A DNA stretch of 64,000 bases from Chromobacterium sp. ATCC 53434 (lineage in GTDB: Bacteria > Pseudomonadota > Gammaproteobacteria > Burkholderiales > Chromobacteriaceae), in NCBI RefSeq assembly GCF_002848345.1, contig NZ_CP025429.1, positions 248,001-312,000 of the forward strand, read 5' to 3'. Of this stretch, positions 55,327-63,555 are shown piece after piece. The number at the start of each line of letters is the position of its first letter. The first letter of the stretch is position 1. Both the position numbers and the translations under genes were made by a program. Under the pieces are notes generated by a model. It worked only from the letters and a program-made list of their open reading frames with translations, was not told where the DNA came from and did no database searches.

Positions 55327-55568
55327 TCCGCCCCCTCTCCCCCAGGGGGAGAGGGGCTAGAGGCCGCGGCACGAGGCGGCCTCGCGTGCCGCGTTTCCCG
55401 TTTCGGGATGGAGGAACAGCAACGACGGGTTTCCCTTTTTCCTTGAGGAAGAGCGGTCTGCTCGCGTGCCGCGCGGTACTCGGTTTCCCATTTTGGGGAT
55501 GGAGGAACGAAAACGACGGGTCACCCCTCTCCCCTCGCGGGAGAGGGGTCGGGGGAGAGGGGGAAGTT
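55327..55568. repeat. intergenic direct repeats and GC hairpins
   Basis: Two direct repeats of about 65 bp begin CTCGCGTGCCGCG at 55381 and 55451 and share GGATGGAGGAAC and AACGACGGGT. They are enclosed by two hairpins, CCCCTCTCCCCCAGGGGGAGAGGGG-type at about 55331-55357 and CTCTCCCC...GGGGAGAG-like at about 55528-55548, which could terminate both flanking convergent genes. No coding capacity. Confidence 0.6.
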
Positions 55569-56951
55569 TTACAACCACTTCCCCGGATTCATCAGCCCGT
55601 CCGGGTCCAGCGCCCGCTTGATCGTCCGCATCAATTCCAGCGCCAGCGGGTCCTTGTAGCGGACCAGCCAGTCCTTCTTCAATTGGCCGACGCCATGTTC
55701 GGCCGCCAGCGTGCCGCCCAGCCGGTAGACATGGTCGTAGACGATGGCGTTGACCGCAGCCTCGTCGTCGAACAGCTCGGCGTTGCCGGGCCGGGTATAG
55801 CTGACGTTGTAGTGCAGATTGCCGTCGCCGGCGTGGCCGAAGGCGACGATGCGCACGCCGGGGAAGGCCTTGTCCAGATCGGCCGCGCAGTCGCGGACCA
55901 GCCGCGGCAGCGCCGAGGTCGGCACCGCGATGTCGTGCTTGATGCTGGGCCCGTCCTTGCGCTGGCTTTCCGATATCTCCTCGCGCAGCGTCCACAGCTT
56001 GCGGCGCTCGGTCTCGTTCCGCGCCACCACGCCGTCGGCCATCGTCCGCGTCGCCAGCCACTCCACCAGCGCGTCGTTCAGCGCGGCCGCGTCGCCGCCG
56101 TCGGACAGCTCGATCAGGATCAGCCACGGCGCGGTGAACGGCATCAGCGCGGGATGATGGCGTTGCAACACCTGCTGGCAGTTGGCGTCTATCACCTCGA
56201 AGGCGGTCAGGCGGTCGCCGAAACGGTGGCGCAGCCGGTTCAGCCAGTCTATCGCCGTCTCGATGTCGTCTACGCCGACCATCGCCGTGGCGTGGGCGCT
56301 GGGCAGCGGGAACAGTTTCAGCGTGGCGGCGGTGATCAGGCCCAGCTGGCCTTCGGCGCCGATGAACAGCTGCTTCAGGTCCAGACCGGTGGTGTCCTTG
56401 CGCAGGCCCTGCAGCTGGTCCAGCACCCGGCCATCCGGCAGCACCGCCTCCAGCCCCAGCGTCAGATCGCGCATCGTGCCGTAGCGCAACACCGCGACGC
56501 CGCCGGCGTTGGTCGACAGATTGCCGCCGATCTGGCAGGTCCCCTGCGAGGCCAGCGACAGCGGAAACAGCCGGCCGGCCGCTTCGGCCACCTGCTGCGC
56601 CTCGAGCAGCGTGACGCCGGCGTCGACGGTCAGCGCGTTGTTGTCGGCGTCGACGCGGCGGACGCGGTTCAGCCGGCGCAGCGCGACCACCAGCTGGCGG
56701 CCGCTGCCGTCCGGCGTCGCCGCGCCGCAGGTCGAAGTATTGCCGCCCTGCGGCACGATGGCCACCTGGTGCGCGCGGCACAGCTTGACCACCTCGGAGA
56801 CTTCCGCGGTAGAACCCGGCCGCGCCACGGCCAGCGGCGCGCCCTGGTAGCGGCGGCGCCAGTCCAGCGTGAACGGCGCGGTGTCGGTGTCGTCGGTCAG
56901 CACGTGTTGCGGACCGACGACGGCGGCCAGCCGGCTCAGAAAGTCGTTCAT
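55569..56951 (-). CDS. FAD-binding (GlcD/D-lactate dehydrogenase-like) oxidoreductase
   Basis: 460 aa of the vanillyl-alcohol oxidase fold. FAD-binding IVPQGGNTSTCGAATP and GGNLSTNAGGVAVLRYGTMRD near the N-terminus; C-terminal FGHAGDGNLHYNVSYTRP and AEHGVGQLKKDWL are the GlcD/D-2-hydroxyacid dehydrogenase motifs. It probably oxidises a D-2-hydroxyacid such as D-lactate or D-2-hydroxyglutarate. It begins 1 bp after the cupin gene, so they form an operon. Confidence 0.88.
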   Translation of the reverse strand: MNDFLSRLAAVVGPQHVLTDDTDTAPFTLDWRRRYQGAPLAVARPGSTAEVSEVVKLCRAHQVAIVPQGGNTSTCGAATPDGSGRQLVVALRRLNRVRRVDADNNALTVDAGVTLLEAQQVAEAAGRLFPLSLASQGTCQIGGNLSTNAGGVAVLRYGTMRDLTLGLEAVLPDGRVLDQLQGLRKDTTGLDLKQLFIGAEGQLGLITAATLKLFPLPSAHATAMVGVDDIETAIDWLNRLRHRFGDRLTAFEVIDANCQQVLQRHHPALMPFTAPWLILIELSDGGDAAALNDALVEWLATRTMADGVVARNETERRKLWTLREEISESQRKDGPSIKHDIAVPTSALPRLVRDCAADLDKAFPGVRIVAFGHAGDGNLHYNVSYTRPGNAELFDDEAAVNAIVYDHVYRLGGTLAAEHGVGQLKKDWLVRYKDPLALELMRTIKRALDPDGLMNPGKWL

Positions 56952-56952
56952 G

Positions 56953-57465
56953 TCAGAAAGGCCCGCCGTTGTCGCGCAGCTTGTCCGGCAGGCCGTCGTG
57001 GCCGCCGAGTTCTCGCTCCGGCGCGTCGTTCCAGTGCAGCGGGCCCAAGAATTGATTGCGCTCGGGATGCACGGCGTAGTGGATGCGGTTGTCTTCTCGG
57101 TCGGTGTCGCCGACGCAGAGCAGGCGGACCGGGTGTTCGGTATTGTTGATGAAGGTGTGGGCCAGGCCGTCTCCGGCCTTGAAGCCTACCGAGTCGCCCG
57201 GTTGCAGCCGGTGGAGGATGCCGTCCAGCCAGACGTCGGGCGTGCCTTCCAGCACATGGATGAACTCGTCCTCGGTTTTTTCGGCATGGGGCCAGCTGGT
57301 GCGACAGCCGGGTTCCAGCAGTTCGTGGTGGATGCCCAGCCGGGCGAAGCCGTAGTGTTTGCCCAGCGAGCTGCCGCGCGACAGCGGCTCCTGGCTGCCG
57401 GAGTAATAGCGCGGCCTGTCGCTTTGCAACTCGCTCCAGTGCTTGATGCAGTCGGGTCGGTTCAT
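56953..57465 (-). CDS. cupin-domain protein
   Basis: 170 aa single-domain cupin. GIHHELLEPGCRTSWPHAEKTEDEFIHVLEGTPDVWLDG gives the first metal motif (H-x-E-type) and GDSVGFKAGDGLAHTFINNTEHPVRLLCVGD the second. The ATG at 57465 overlaps the stop of the upstream YkgJ-type gene. Substrate unknown; adjacent genes suggest a shared oxidative pathway. Confidence 0.8.
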   Translation of the reverse strand: MNRPDCIKHWSELQSDRPRYYSGSQEPLSRGSSLGKHYGFARLGIHHELLEPGCRTSWPHAEKTEDEFIHVLEGTPDVWLDGILHRLQPGDSVGFKAGDGLAHTFINNTEHPVRLLCVGDTDREDNRIHYAVHPERNQFLGPLHWNDAPERELGGHDGLPDKLRDNGGPF

Positions 57466-57782
57466 CGGTCTTCCTCTGTGGTGGCCAGGCTGTCGCAGCC
57501 GTGGTCGATGGCGAGATAGCGGCGCGCCAGCCGGCGGAAGCCCGGCTCGGCCCAGCGCGGCAGCCGGGGCAGGTGGCGGCGCGGCGATTGCAGCAGGCCG
57601 CAGCGGTAGCGCGGCGCCTCCCATTCCAGCGCCGGGCACGGGCCGGCGCGGTGTTTCAGCAGCAGCCGCGACAGCGGACAGGGGACGGCGGCGCAACACA
57701 CGCCGCAGCCGTTGCACGGCAGGCCGGGCGCCGGTTTGGCCGGCGCCTCCGCCTTCAACCATACCACCTGCCGCTGGGCCAT
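57462..57782 (-). CDS. YkgJ-type cysteine-cluster protein
   Basis: 106 aa with the Cys cluster C-N-G-C-G-V-C-C (about 23-30) followed by PCPLSR and further Cys residues, the pattern of the YkgJ/zinc- or iron-sulfur-chelating family. It overlaps the cupin gene start by 4 bp and is the first gene of the three-gene unit. Biochemical role unknown. Confidence 0.8.
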   Translation of the reverse strand: MAQRQVVWLKAEAPAKPAPGLPCNGCGVCCAAVPCPLSRLLLKHRAGPCPALEWEAPRYRCGLLQSPRRHLPRLPRWAEPGFRRLARRYLAIDHGCDSLATTEEDR

Positions 57783-57792
57783 GGCAGCGCGC

Positions 57793-58416
57793 TTATTCCG
57801 GGATGTCGGCCGCCATCAGCTCGTCCGGGTGTTGCCAGCCCGGCTGGGCGGCGATGCGGGCGAGCCAGGCCCGGACATTGGGCCAGCCGGCGATGTCCAG
57901 GCCGGCGTCGGACAGCCACCACAGATAGCCGCATAGCGAGATGTCGGCGATGCTGACCTGGTCGCCGGCCAGGTAGCGGTGTTCGGCCAGCTCCGCCTCC
58001 AGCACCGCCAGATCGGCGCGCAGCCGCGTCTCCAGCCAGGCTTCCACCGCCGGCTCATAGTGGGCGATCAGGCGCGAGTAGCGCAGATTGGGCAGCGACA
58101 GTCCCAGCCGGTTGGTTTCCCAGCTCAGCCATTCGCGCACGCGCTGGCGCTCGCCCTGCGCGCCGGCCAGCGCGCCGTAGTTGTCGGCCAGCCACTGCAA
58201 TATCGTGTTGGACTGGCTCAGCGGCACGCCGTCGGCGACCAGCACCGGCACCTCGCCGAAGCGGCTGGCGGCGCGGAAGTCGTCGGGGCGCTGGTCGCGC
58301 GGCAGCGAGATGTCGATGTGGGCGTAGTCGTGCGATATGTCGGCCAGCATCAGCGCCAGCCTCACTTTGTAGCTGTGGCCGGAATAGCGGTTGCCGTACA
58401 GGGTCAGTGTGTTCAT
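57793..58416 (-). CDS. glutathione S-transferase
   Basis: 207 aa. Thioredoxin-fold N-terminal domain (TLYGNRYSGHSYKVRLALML ... FGEVPVLVADGVPLSQSNTILQWLADNYG, the ExSxAI-like GSH site) and all-helical C-terminal domain. Ser/Tyr at position 11-12 is the likely catalytic residue. The start at 58416 overlaps the ActP stop by 4 bp. Confidence 0.88.
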   Translation of the reverse strand: MNTLTLYGNRYSGHSYKVRLALMLADISHDYAHIDISLPRDQRPDDFRAASRFGEVPVLVADGVPLSQSNTILQWLADNYGALAGAQGERQRVREWLSWETNRLGLSLPNLRYSRLIAHYEPAVEAWLETRLRADLAVLEAELAEHRYLAGDQVSIADISLCGYLWWLSDAGLDIAGWPNVRAWLARIAAQPGWQHPDELMAADIPE

Positions 58417-59906
58417 TGCGATTGCTTTCGGGAAGGTGTCGAGTCCAGGCTTCGGCGCGAGCCCAGCCAGGCCGCGGCGAAGGCCAGCGGCAGCGAGAAC
58501 AGCGTCGGATTGGCATAGGGGAATAGCGGCTTGGCGTGGCCCAGCGCGGCCACCCACACCGCCGGGCCGCAGACGATCAGCGCCAGCGACGAAGCGATGC
58601 CGGCGGCGCCGCCCCAGATCACGCCGCGGGCGCTCAGGCCGCGCCAGTTCAGCGCCAGCACCAGCAGCGGGAAGTTGGCCGAGGCGGCGATGGCGAAGGC
58701 CAGGCCCATCATCAGCGCGATGTTCAGTTGCTGGAACACGGTGGACAGCAGCATCGCCGCCAGGCCCAGGCCCAGTGCGGCCAGTCGCGACACCGCCAGC
58801 TCGCGGCGCGGCTCGGCCCGGCCGCGTTTCAGCCAGCCGGCGTACAGATCGTGGCTGACGGCGCTGGCGCCGGCCAGCGTCAGGCCGGCCACCACCGCCA
58901 GTATGGTGGCGAAGGCCACCGCGGCCACCAGCGCGCGGGCGAGGTCGCCGCCCAATAGTTCGGCCAGGTGCAGCGCCGCCATATTGCCGCCGCCCAGCAG
59001 CTTGCCGTCGGCGCCGTGGAATTGCGGATCGGGGCCGACCAGCGCCAGCGCGCCGTAGCCTATGACGATGTTCAGCGCGAAAAAGGCCGCCACCAGCCAG
59101 GTGGCGAGGCCGACCGAACGGCGCGCGGCGTCCTCGTCGGCGACGGTGAAGAAGCGCATCAGCACATGGGGCAGGCCCAACAGGCCCAGGCTCAGTCCCA
59201 GGCCCAGCGACAGCATCTCCACCGGGTTGGACAGCGCCTGGCTCGGCAGGAAGGCGGCCGCGCCGCGCAGCCGCTCGACGGCGTCGAACAGCGACGCCGG
59301 GCTGCCGCCGAAGCGGGCGAGCGTGCCGCCGGCCAACAACAGCGCGCAAACGAAGAGCAGGCTGGCCTTGCTGATCTGCACCCAGGTGGTGGCCAGCATG
59401 CCGCCCAGCGCCACATAGGCCATCATCAGCGTGCCGACCAGGCCGACGGCGGCCAGATAGGGCAGGCCGAACAGCAATTCGATCAATTTGCCGGCGCCGA
59501 CCAGCTGCACCACCAGATAGCACAGCGTCACCGTCAGCGAGCAGGCGATGCCGATCAGCCGGACGCCGGCGTGGTCGAAGCGCCGGCTGAGCACGCCGGC
59601 GACGGTGTAGCGGCCCTGGCGCCGCAATGGTCCGGCCAGCAGCAGCAGCAGCAGCGGCCAGCCGGCCAGCGTGCCGACCGCGTAGGCCAGCGAGTCGTAG
59701 CCCTGGCCCAGATACATGCCGGCGGCGCCGAGGAAGGCGGCGGCCGACAGATAGTCGCCGGCCAGCGCCAGCGCGTTCTGCCAGACCGGCACGCGGCCGC
59801 CGGCGGTGTAGAAGTCGTCGAGCGAGGCAGTGCGGCGGCGCGCCGCGGCGGTCAGGCCCAGCGTCAGCAGGATCAGCGCCAGGAACAGCAGTTGGGCGTG
59901 GCTCAT
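58413..59906 (-). CDS. ActP-like sodium:solute symporter
   Basis: 497 aa, SSS family, about 13 helices. The opening DDFYTAGGRVPVWQNALALAGDYLSAAAFLGAAGMYLGQGYDSLAYAVGTLAGWPLLLLL is the acetate permease (ActP/YjcG) signature. Its partner, a DUF485 protein, overlaps its start by 4 bp. It probably imports acetate or another short-chain carboxylate. Confidence 0.85.
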   Translation of the reverse strand: MSHAQLLFLALILLTLGLTAAARRRTASLDDFYTAGGRVPVWQNALALAGDYLSAAAFLGAAGMYLGQGYDSLAYAVGTLAGWPLLLLLLAGPLRRQGRYTVAGVLSRRFDHAGVRLIGIACSLTVTLCYLVVQLVGAGKLIELLFGLPYLAAVGLVGTLMMAYVALGGMLATTWVQISKASLLFVCALLLAGGTLARFGGSPASLFDAVERLRGAAAFLPSQALSNPVEMLSLGLGLSLGLLGLPHVLMRFFTVADEDAARRSVGLATWLVAAFFALNIVIGYGALALVGPDPQFHGADGKLLGGGNMAALHLAELLGGDLARALVAAVAFATILAVVAGLTLAGASAVSHDLYAGWLKRGRAEPRRELAVSRLAALGLGLAAMLLSTVFQQLNIALMMGLAFAIAASANFPLLVLALNWRGLSARGVIWGGAAGIASSLALIVCGPAVWVAALGHAKPLFPYANPTLFSLPLAFAAAWLGSRRSLDSTPSRKQSQ

Positions 59907-60097
59907 CGCGGCGCTCCGCCGCGCCGGCGGGCGTGCCGCGCGGCGATCAGGCAGAACAGCAGCATCGCCGCCAGCGCCAGCGCGATCGAGGCCGGCACGC
60001 CGGCCAGACGCGCGGCCAGCCAGGCCGGACGCAGCGCCAGTATCAGGTAGTAGCCGAGGCAGGCGGCCGCGGCGGTCAGGACCGGCAGGAATGTCAT
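59903..60097 (-). CDS. DUF485-like membrane protein (YjcH type)
   Basis: 64 aa with two helices (about 3-24 and 36-54) and a basic C-terminal end. Small DUF485 proteins accompany ActP; the overlap with the symporter gene supports this. The protein is shorter than typical YjcH (about 100 aa), and the family match is from position and topology. Confidence 0.65.
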   Translation of the reverse strand: MTFLPVLTAAAACLGYYLILALRPAWLAARLAGVPASIALALAAMLLFCLIAARHARRRGGAPR

Positions 60098-60135
60098 GCG
60101 AACATCACTTGGCAAAAGACCGAGTGTAGCGCATG

Positions 60136-60576
60136 TCAGCCGGGCTGCCACCGCATCAGCAGCCGCGGCTCGCCGGGACCGAAGTAGCCGTCGTCGCGGC
60201 CGGCCTCGACGAAGCCCAGCCGGCGGTATAGCGCCGCCGCCGGATTGGCCGGGTCCACGGTCAGCTGGACGCTGCGCGCGCGCGGCCGCATCGCGTCCAG
60301 CACCGCCTGCGCCAGCGCGCGGCCGACGCCCTGGCCGCGGCAGGCCGGCAGCAGGGCCAGCGACAGCAGCCACAATTCGTCCGGCCGCTGCGACGGCGCG
60401 CCCAACGCGTAGCCGACGATGTCGCCGTCGCCGTTTTCGGCCAGCCAGAACCAGTCCGGCCATAGCTCCAGCGCTTGGCGGAAGAAGAAGTCGGGATAGA
60501 CGTGGCCGCCGAATACCGCCTGCTCGATGGCGAAGACGGCGGGGAGGTCGGCGAGCCGGACCGGGCGCAAGGTCAT
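60136..60576 (-). CDS. GNAT-family N-acetyltransferase
   Basis: 146 aa. The acetyl-CoA site LALLPACRGQGVGRALAQAVLDAM (motif A) and the C-terminal NPAAALYRRLGFVEAGRDDGYF (motif B) are clear. It resembles RimI-like enzymes but the substrate is unknown. The ATG at 60576 is chosen over the longer upstream frame. Confidence 0.88.
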   Translation of the reverse strand: MTLRPVRLADLPAVFAIEQAVFGGHVYPDFFFRQALELWPDWFWLAENGDGDIVGYALGAPSQRPDELWLLSLALLPACRGQGVGRALAQAVLDAMRPRARSVQLTVDPANPAAALYRRLGFVEAGRDDGYFGPGEPRLLMRWQPG

Positions 60577-60709
60577 CGGATGTCCTGGTGTACGAAAGAG
60601 GGGGACAGCGTAAACGATGCGGCGGGTCGGCGGAAGATCGCCTTTAATCAAAAAATCATATTCCTTCCGCACACTGCGCGCTGACCAGAATTGACGCGGT
60701 CATTGATCC

Positions 60710-60776
60710 TGGAGCTTGTCTCTCGATTTTCATCACGGCGGAAGGCCGCGGGGAAACGATCGCGGACAGGCTCTCA
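60710..60776. mobile_element. short foldback element related to the 53298 element
   Basis: Left end GGAGCTTGTCTCTCGATTTT and right end (reverse) TGAGAGCCTGTCCGCGATCG share GAGCYTGTC..CGAT and form imperfect inverted ends; CGGC-GGAAG-GCCG is the apex. It is about 67 bp, looks like a deleted relative of the 165 bp element, and ends 20 bp before a start codon. Confidence 0.5.
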
Positions 60777-60795
60777 ACCTTTCCGGAGCGTTGTC

Positions 60796-62769
60796 ATGAG
60801 CGAGTTGTCACGTCGTGAGTTTCTGAAGCTGTCGGCCGCCGGCATGGCCGCCGGCGCGTTGCCCCCGGGTCTGGCCGCCGCGATGGCGATCCGGCCGGCC
60901 GGCCGCAGCCTGTCCGCGGTCAAGCATGTGGTGGTGTTCATGCAGGAGAACCGGTCTTTCGACCATTACTTCGGCACGCTCAGGGGCGTGCGCGGTTTCG
61001 GCGACCGCAGCGCCCTGCAATTGCGCAGCGGCAGCAGCGTGTTCCGCCAGCCCAATCTGGGCGCCGGCGAGTACCCGTTCCATCTCGATACCAGCCGCAC
61101 CAACGCGCAATACCTGACCGATCTGGACCACTCGTGGACCGGCACCCACGCCGCGTGGAACCAGGGCAAGTACGATGGCTGGATCGCGGCCAAGGGCAGC
61201 CTGACCATGGGCTATTACGGCCGCGCCGACATCCCCTACCATTACGCGCTGGCCGACGCCTTCACCGTCTGCGACAACTATTTCTGTTCGGTGCAGGGAC
61301 CGACCAATCCGAACCGCCTCTATCTGTGGAGCGGCATGGTGGACCCGGCCGGCAAGAACGGCGGTCCGGTCATCGACAACAGCGAGAAGGGCTACAGCTG
61401 GACCACCTATCCGGAGCGCCTGCAGTCGGCTGGCGTCAGCTGGAAGGTGTATCAGGTGCTCGGCGACAACTACGACGACAACGCGCTGGCCTGGTTCAAC
61501 CAGTACCGCAACGCCAAGGCCGGCAATCCTCTGTTCGACCGCGGCATGAGTTCGGTGCCCAAGGTCAGCGGCAATTCGGTGCAGGACCTGGTGGCGGCCA
61601 TCCGCAACGACGCGGTCAACGGCACGCTGCCGCAGGTGTCGTGGATCGTCGCGCCGGAGGCGTATTCTGAGCATCCGAGCGCGCCGCCGGCCGCCGGCGC
61701 CTATCTGCTGGACCGCGTGTTGCAGGCGCTGACCGCCAATCCGGATGTCTGGGCGTCCACCGTGCTGCTGCTGAACTACGACGAGAACGACGGCCTGTTC
61801 GACCACGTGCCGCCGCCGGTGCCGCCGGCCGGCACCGCCGCCGAGTTCATCGGCGGCAAGCCTATCGGCCTGGGGCCGCGCGTGCCGATGCTGGTGTTGT
61901 CGCCGTGGAGCCGCGGCGGCTACGTCTGTTCGCAGGTTTTCGACCACACCTCGGTGATCCGTTTCCTGGAGACCTGGACCGGCGTGCAGGAGCCGAACAT
62001 CTCGGCCTGGCGCCGCCAGGTCTGCGGCGATCTGAGCACGGCGCTCGATTTCGGCAGCAGCAATGTCTCGGTGCCGGCCTTCCCGGACACCGCGGCCTTG
62101 CTGACCCAGGCGCAGCAGAGCAAGAGCTGGCCGGCGCCGACGGCGCCGGTGCCGGGACAGATGCCGCAGTCGGAGGCCGGCCGCCGCCCGGCGCGCGCGC
62201 TGCCTTACCAGTGCAACGGCTACGGCAGCACCGATGTCGCCGGCGGCATCTTCTGGGTGCATATGCAGAACGGCGGCGGCCAGGCCGTTCATTACTCGAT
62301 CTACGCCAACCAGTTCCGCAGCGACGGACCGTGGCAGTACGACGTGGCGGCCGGCGGCGAGATCAAGGACTATTTCCACGCGCAGACCTATGGCGGCGGC
62401 TTCTACGACCTGACGGTCTATGGTCCCAACGGCTTCCTGCGCCGTTACGCCGGCAATCTGCGCAGCGCGATGGGCGTGCTCGAGGCTACCGGCACGGCGT
62501 CGTCCATGGCCTTGGGCGTGCCGCAGCTGACGCTGCAGCTGAGCAACGGCGGCGGCAAGCTGGCGACTTTCCAGATCACCGCCAACGGCTATGGCGGCGG
62601 CGCGGCGCAGCAGGTGGCGGTGGCCGCCGGCGGCGGCCAGCTGCTCAGCTGGAACCTCAGCTCCACCTCGGGCTGGTACGACTTCACCGTCACGTGCACC
62701 AACGACACCAACTTCGTCCGCCGCCTGGTCGGCCACGTCGAGACCGGCGCCGTCAGCATCAGCGGTTGA
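60796..62769 (+). CDS. Tat-exported phosphocholine-type phospholipase C
   Basis: 657 aa. Twin-arginine signal SRREFLKLSAAGMAAGALP (5-23). The catalytic domain (about 40-430) has HVVVFMQENRSFDHYFGTLRGVRGFGDR and LNYDENDGLFDHVPPP, the acid phosphatase/phospholipase C signatures of PlcH/PlcN. Two C-terminal beta-sandwich (DUF756) repeats occupy about 495-655. It hydrolyses phospholipids outside the cell, relevant to virulence or phosphate scavenging. ATG at 60796 has GGAG 8 bp upstream. Confidence 0.92.
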   Translation: MSELSRREFLKLSAAGMAAGALPPGLAAAMAIRPAGRSLSAVKHVVVFMQENRSFDHYFGTLRGVRGFGDRSALQLRSGSSVFRQPNLGAGEYPFHLDTSRTNAQYLTDLDHSWTGTHAAWNQGKYDGWIAAKGSLTMGYYGRADIPYHYALADAFTVCDNYFCSVQGPTNPNRLYLWSGMVDPAGKNGGPVIDNSEKGYSWTTYPERLQSAGVSWKVYQVLGDNYDDNALAWFNQYRNAKAGNPLFDRGMSSVPKVSGNSVQDLVAAIRNDAVNGTLPQVSWIVAPEAYSEHPSAPPAAGAYLLDRVLQALTANPDVWASTVLLLNYDENDGLFDHVPPPVPPAGTAAEFIGGKPIGLGPRVPMLVLSPWSRGGYVCSQVFDHTSVIRFLETWTGVQEPNISAWRRQVCGDLSTALDFGSSNVSVPAFPDTAALLTQAQQSKSWPAPTAPVPGQMPQSEAGRRPARALPYQCNGYGSTDVAGGIFWVHMQNGGGQAVHYSIYANQFRSDGPWQYDVAAGGEIKDYFHAQTYGGGFYDLTVYGPNGFLRRYAGNLRSAMGVLEATGTASSMALGVPQLTLQLSNGGGKLATFQITANGYGGGAAQQVAVAAGGGQLLSWNLSSTSGWYDFTVTCTNDTNFVRRLVGHVETGAVSISG

Positions 62770-62802
62770 GGCTTTGCGGTCGTTCTGGCGGGCGTCAGCC
62801 CG

Positions 62803-63306
62803 TCAGGACGACAGCTTGCGGCCCAGCCGCTTTTCCACCTGGCGCCGCTCCCAGTCCGGGCCCAGGATGGGCAGCAGCTCGAATGTGCCGATCGCATGCG
62901 CCAGCAGGCCCATGCCCCAGCCCAGCGCCGGCCACATCACCCACAGGTGGTGCGGCGAGGTCGCCAGATTGATGACGGCGAGCGCGATCATCACCAGCAC
63001 ATACTGGATCAGGTGCCGGTAGAAGCGTTTCAAGCGATTGACGTGTTGCAGCGCGAGCGCTTCTTCCAGATCGCGGGCGGCGACGGGGGCGGCGACGGCG
63101 TCGGGGGTGGTCGGGTCCATCATGGCGAGCTCCTTGTGCAGTTCCGAGAAGTCGATCTCGAACACCGAGGCCAGAGACTTCAGCGACTCGACGCTGGCGC
63201 CCTGGCCGCGTTCGATGCGCTGCACGGTGCGCACGCTCAGACCGCTCAGGTCGGCCAGTTGTTGTTGCGACCAGCCGCGTTGCAGCCTCAGTTTCTGTAT
63301 CAGCAT
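62803..63306 (-). CDS. XRE-family regulator with membrane domain
   Basis: 167 aa. An N-terminal XRE helix-turn-helix (LIQKLRLQRGWSQQQLADLSGLSVRTVQRIERGQGASVESLKSLASVFEI, 2-53), a linker, and a C-terminal 2TM domain (two helices about 93-112 and 120-142), the 2TM domain type common after XRE domains. A membrane-bound transcription factor is suggested. It probably regulates its own or neighbouring genes. Confidence 0.85.
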   Translation of the reverse strand: MLIQKLRLQRGWSQQQLADLSGLSVRTVQRIERGQGASVESLKSLASVFEIDFSELHKELAMMDPTTPDAVAAPVAARDLEEALALQHVNRLKRFYRHLIQYVLVMIALAVINLATSPHHLWVMWPALGWGMGLLAHAIGTFELLPILGPDWERRQVEKRLGRKLSS

Positions 63307-63496
63307 AAAACCTCCGTTCGATCACTGGCCGCAGTGTGGTCCGGCCTGCCGCGATGGACAAGGACAGCGGGGCGACAGACAGGCGACAGCGACGCGACAG
63401 TGCCCGCCAGGCTTGGGTTTTCGACCGGCGCGGACTGCGGCCGGGGAGAGCCTGTTGGCATGATAGGGGCGCGGCGAGGCGGCTGGCAAGGCGATG

Positions 63497-63526
63497 AAAA
63501 ACGCCGCCGTTCGATCGAACGGCGGC
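63497..63526 (-). terminator. dnaE terminator
   Basis: A perfect 24 bp palindrome at 63503-63526 (half-site GCCGCCGTTCGA) with an A-run to its left gives a minus-strand hairpin followed by UUUUU, 30 bp after the dnaE stop. Confidence 0.9.
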
Positions 63527-63555
63527 GCCGGGAGGGGCGGTTCAGCGCGGCGGCG

